This document shows, one piece after another, positions 6,965-8,019 of a stretch of DNA of 8,019 bases (positions are counted from its first letter, which is position 1; each line of letters starts with the position of its first letter). The notes beneath the pieces are model-generated. The model saw nothing but the letters and a program-made list of their open reading frames with translations. It was not told the DNA's origin and ran no database searches. Origin of the DNA: an uncultured Lachnospiraceae bacterium (lineage in GTDB: Bacteria; Bacillota; Clostridia; Lachnospirales; Lachnospiraceae); contig CAJOLO010000067.1 of NCBI GenBank assembly GCA_905235345.1, forward strand, positions 1 to 8,019. Reading direction: 5' to 3'. Made by a program: the position numbers and the translations under genes.

Positions 6965-7070
6965 CTTATATTATTGTTAATTACTCAAGAATTCCTCATG
7001 CGTTCTTACTGAAGAACAGAGTCAGTTCTCCAGACTTCTTTATCTACACATTCCCACAATAGGTTTCATG
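6965..7070. other. 3' flank of the glycosyltransferase gene with small inverted repeats
   Basis: No gene is visible here. GTTCTT (7002-7007) can pair with AAGAAC (7012-7017) across a 4-nt loop. ACTGAAGAAC (7008-7017) can instead pair with GTTCTCCAGA (7025-7034) with 8 of 10 matches. The two pairings exclude each other. Neither is followed by a clear T-tract. Confidence 0.35.
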
Positions 7071-8019
7071 TCATCTCTTGCCATATAACACTATACGCAT
7101 CATCGTTCTAATCTTCAGTCCAAGCCTTACCGGTTTACTTCCAAGGAGAACATTTTGAGCATTTATCTCCTTCTTTTGCTCCGCTATAACTTTTTCAAGT
7201 TGTTCATTCTTAGCAATAAGGTTCTCTCTCTTCTGCTTCATAACCGTCAGATTGCTTGAACGTTCCTTCATCTTATCTGTATTCAATTTAAGCTTATATG
7301 TTGCGAAATCCTCAGGCGAAAGCTTCGTCATTAACTCATAGTCCTCATACATCCACTCTCTATGGTAATATGACTTATCATGCTCTCCTATTCCGAATTC
7401 AGGAAATGCGTTATTTAACAGATATTCGTATACCAGCTTATAATTATCAAAGCTCTGCTGTAACGAGAGTGCCACATGGAATCCGCTAAGTGCTCTGTTT
7501 ACAAAGCTCTGCTCAACTTCTCCCTTATAATCCTCTTTATCTTTAAGTTCATTGAATACCGTCTCATAAGAATGAATGGCACATAACGGATCCTTTCCTG
7601 CCGTATCGGTAAGACTTGTGGATGTTGATATCCTGTATAACATCAACTTATCGCTGACAGTTGATATTCTTGTTGAATAATAATATGCCATCAACACAAA
7701 ATATGTGTCATTAGCCTGACGTCTTGCCTCAAACTGAAGTCCATGCTCCTCAATAAAGCTTCTCAGATAGAATTTATTCCACGGAACATTAGTTGAAAAG
7801 TTAAATATAGCAGAACCCATATCCTGCCTTGAAAACGGTCTGTTTTTCGGGAGAAGCGGTTCATTGAGATATAATCCCGTAAGTATCTCTTTTTTACTTT
7901 GATCATCATATCTGTTAGCGGAGCATACAACTATTTCTGCCTGCGTTCTCTCTGCCTCTATATAAAGCTTCTCCAATGCATTAATCCTGAATATATCATC
8001 CGAATCCCAAAACACAACG
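7071..8019 (-). CDS. Family 2 glycosyltransferase, C-terminal part (5' end beyond window)
   Basis: The gene enters from the right edge. The visible protein begins ...VVFWDSDDIF, so a GTG at 8013-8015 is an internal Val and not a start. By comparison with family length, roughly the first 80-90 residues (the nucleotide-binding half of the GT-A domain) are missing. The following numbering counts that Val as residue 1. DSDD (4-7) is the metal- and nucleotide-sugar-binding DxD motif of GT2 enzymes. VPWNKFYLRSFI (77-88) and QANDTYF (100-106) match the WNK-x-[YF] and [ED]-D acceptor-side motifs of bacterial capsule and exopolysaccharide transferases, and LMLYRIS (124-130) follows. Residues about 244-288 are a charged, heptad-like coiled coil. 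LLGSKPVRLGLKIRTMMRIVLYGK (290-313) is a basic amphipathic tail that may touch the membrane. The role is probably adding a sugar to a surface polysaccharide or protein. Donor and acceptor are unknown. Confidence 0.88.
   Translation of the reverse strand, partial: VVFWDSDDIFRINALEKLYIEAERTQAEIVVCSANRYDDQSKKEILTGLYLNEPLLPKNRPFSRQDMGSAIFNFSTNVPWNKFYLRSFIEEHGLQFEARRQANDTYFVLMAYYYSTRISTVSDKLMLYRISTSTSLTDTAGKDPLCAIHSYETVFNELKDKEDYKGEVEQSFVNRALSGFHVALSLQQSFDNYKLVYEYLLNNAFPEFGIGEHDKSYYHREWMYEDYELMTKLSPEDFATYKLKLNTDKMKERSSNLTVMKQKRENLIAKNEQLEKVIAEQKKEINAQNVLLGSKPVRLGLKIRTMMRIVLYGKR

Noticed and set aside
8013..8015. GTG as start of the glycosyltransferase
   Set aside because: It lies directly before the FWDSDD motif, which is always preceded by the nucleotide-binding half of the GT-A domain. 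The frame is open to the window edge.

Overview
The window looks like a chromosomal cell-envelope or accessory region of a low-GC Gram-positive anaerobe, most likely a Lachnospiraceae or related Clostridia. The evidence is AT-rich intergenic DNA, strong AGGAGG-like ribosome binding sites, a sigma-A type promoter, Gram-positive signal peptides and an LTA-synthase-family protein. The taxonomic placement is inferred from style and family resemblance, not from a marker gene. No RNA genes, CRISPR arrays, insertion sequences or phage genes were seen.

Layout: (1) Positions 3-1808, minus strand, hold the N-terminal 602 codons of a polytopic membrane protein of the lipoteichoic acid synthase / phosphoglycerol transferase family. 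Its 3' end lies outside the window on the left. (2) After a 114-bp gap, positions 1923-3584, minus strand, encode a 553-residue secreted right-handed parallel beta-helix protein. (3) A 204-bp divergent intergenic region carries a good promoter for the rightward gene. (4) Positions 3789-6854, plus strand, encode a 1021-residue secreted multidomain protein: signal peptide, three Ig-like repeats, a beta-helix domain and a lysine-rich C-terminal domain. (5) A 216-bp convergent intergenic region holds a strong stem-loop that could terminate transcription from both sides. (6) Positions 7071-8019, minus strand, hold the 3' part of a GT-A fold, family 2 glycosyltransferase whose N-terminus lies beyond the right edge.

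The most notable feature is the pair of divergently transcribed beta-helix proteins. They are clearly paralogous over a core of about 220-235 residues and share an unusual set of invariant polar residues (GH, NHxxE, EAxQxD..H, DDTxC, GxxH). This looks more like an active or binding site than plain beta-helix scaffold. It does not match the GH28 or C5-epimerase catalytic signatures I know. A working model, which is inference, is that the glycosyltransferase and the LTA-synthase-like enzyme help build a surface glycan or glycerophosphate-decorated polymer, and the two secreted proteins bind or cleave a polysaccharide at the cell surface. The leftward pair (beta-helix gene, then LTA-synthase-like gene) may be co-transcribed, because no convincing terminator lies between them.
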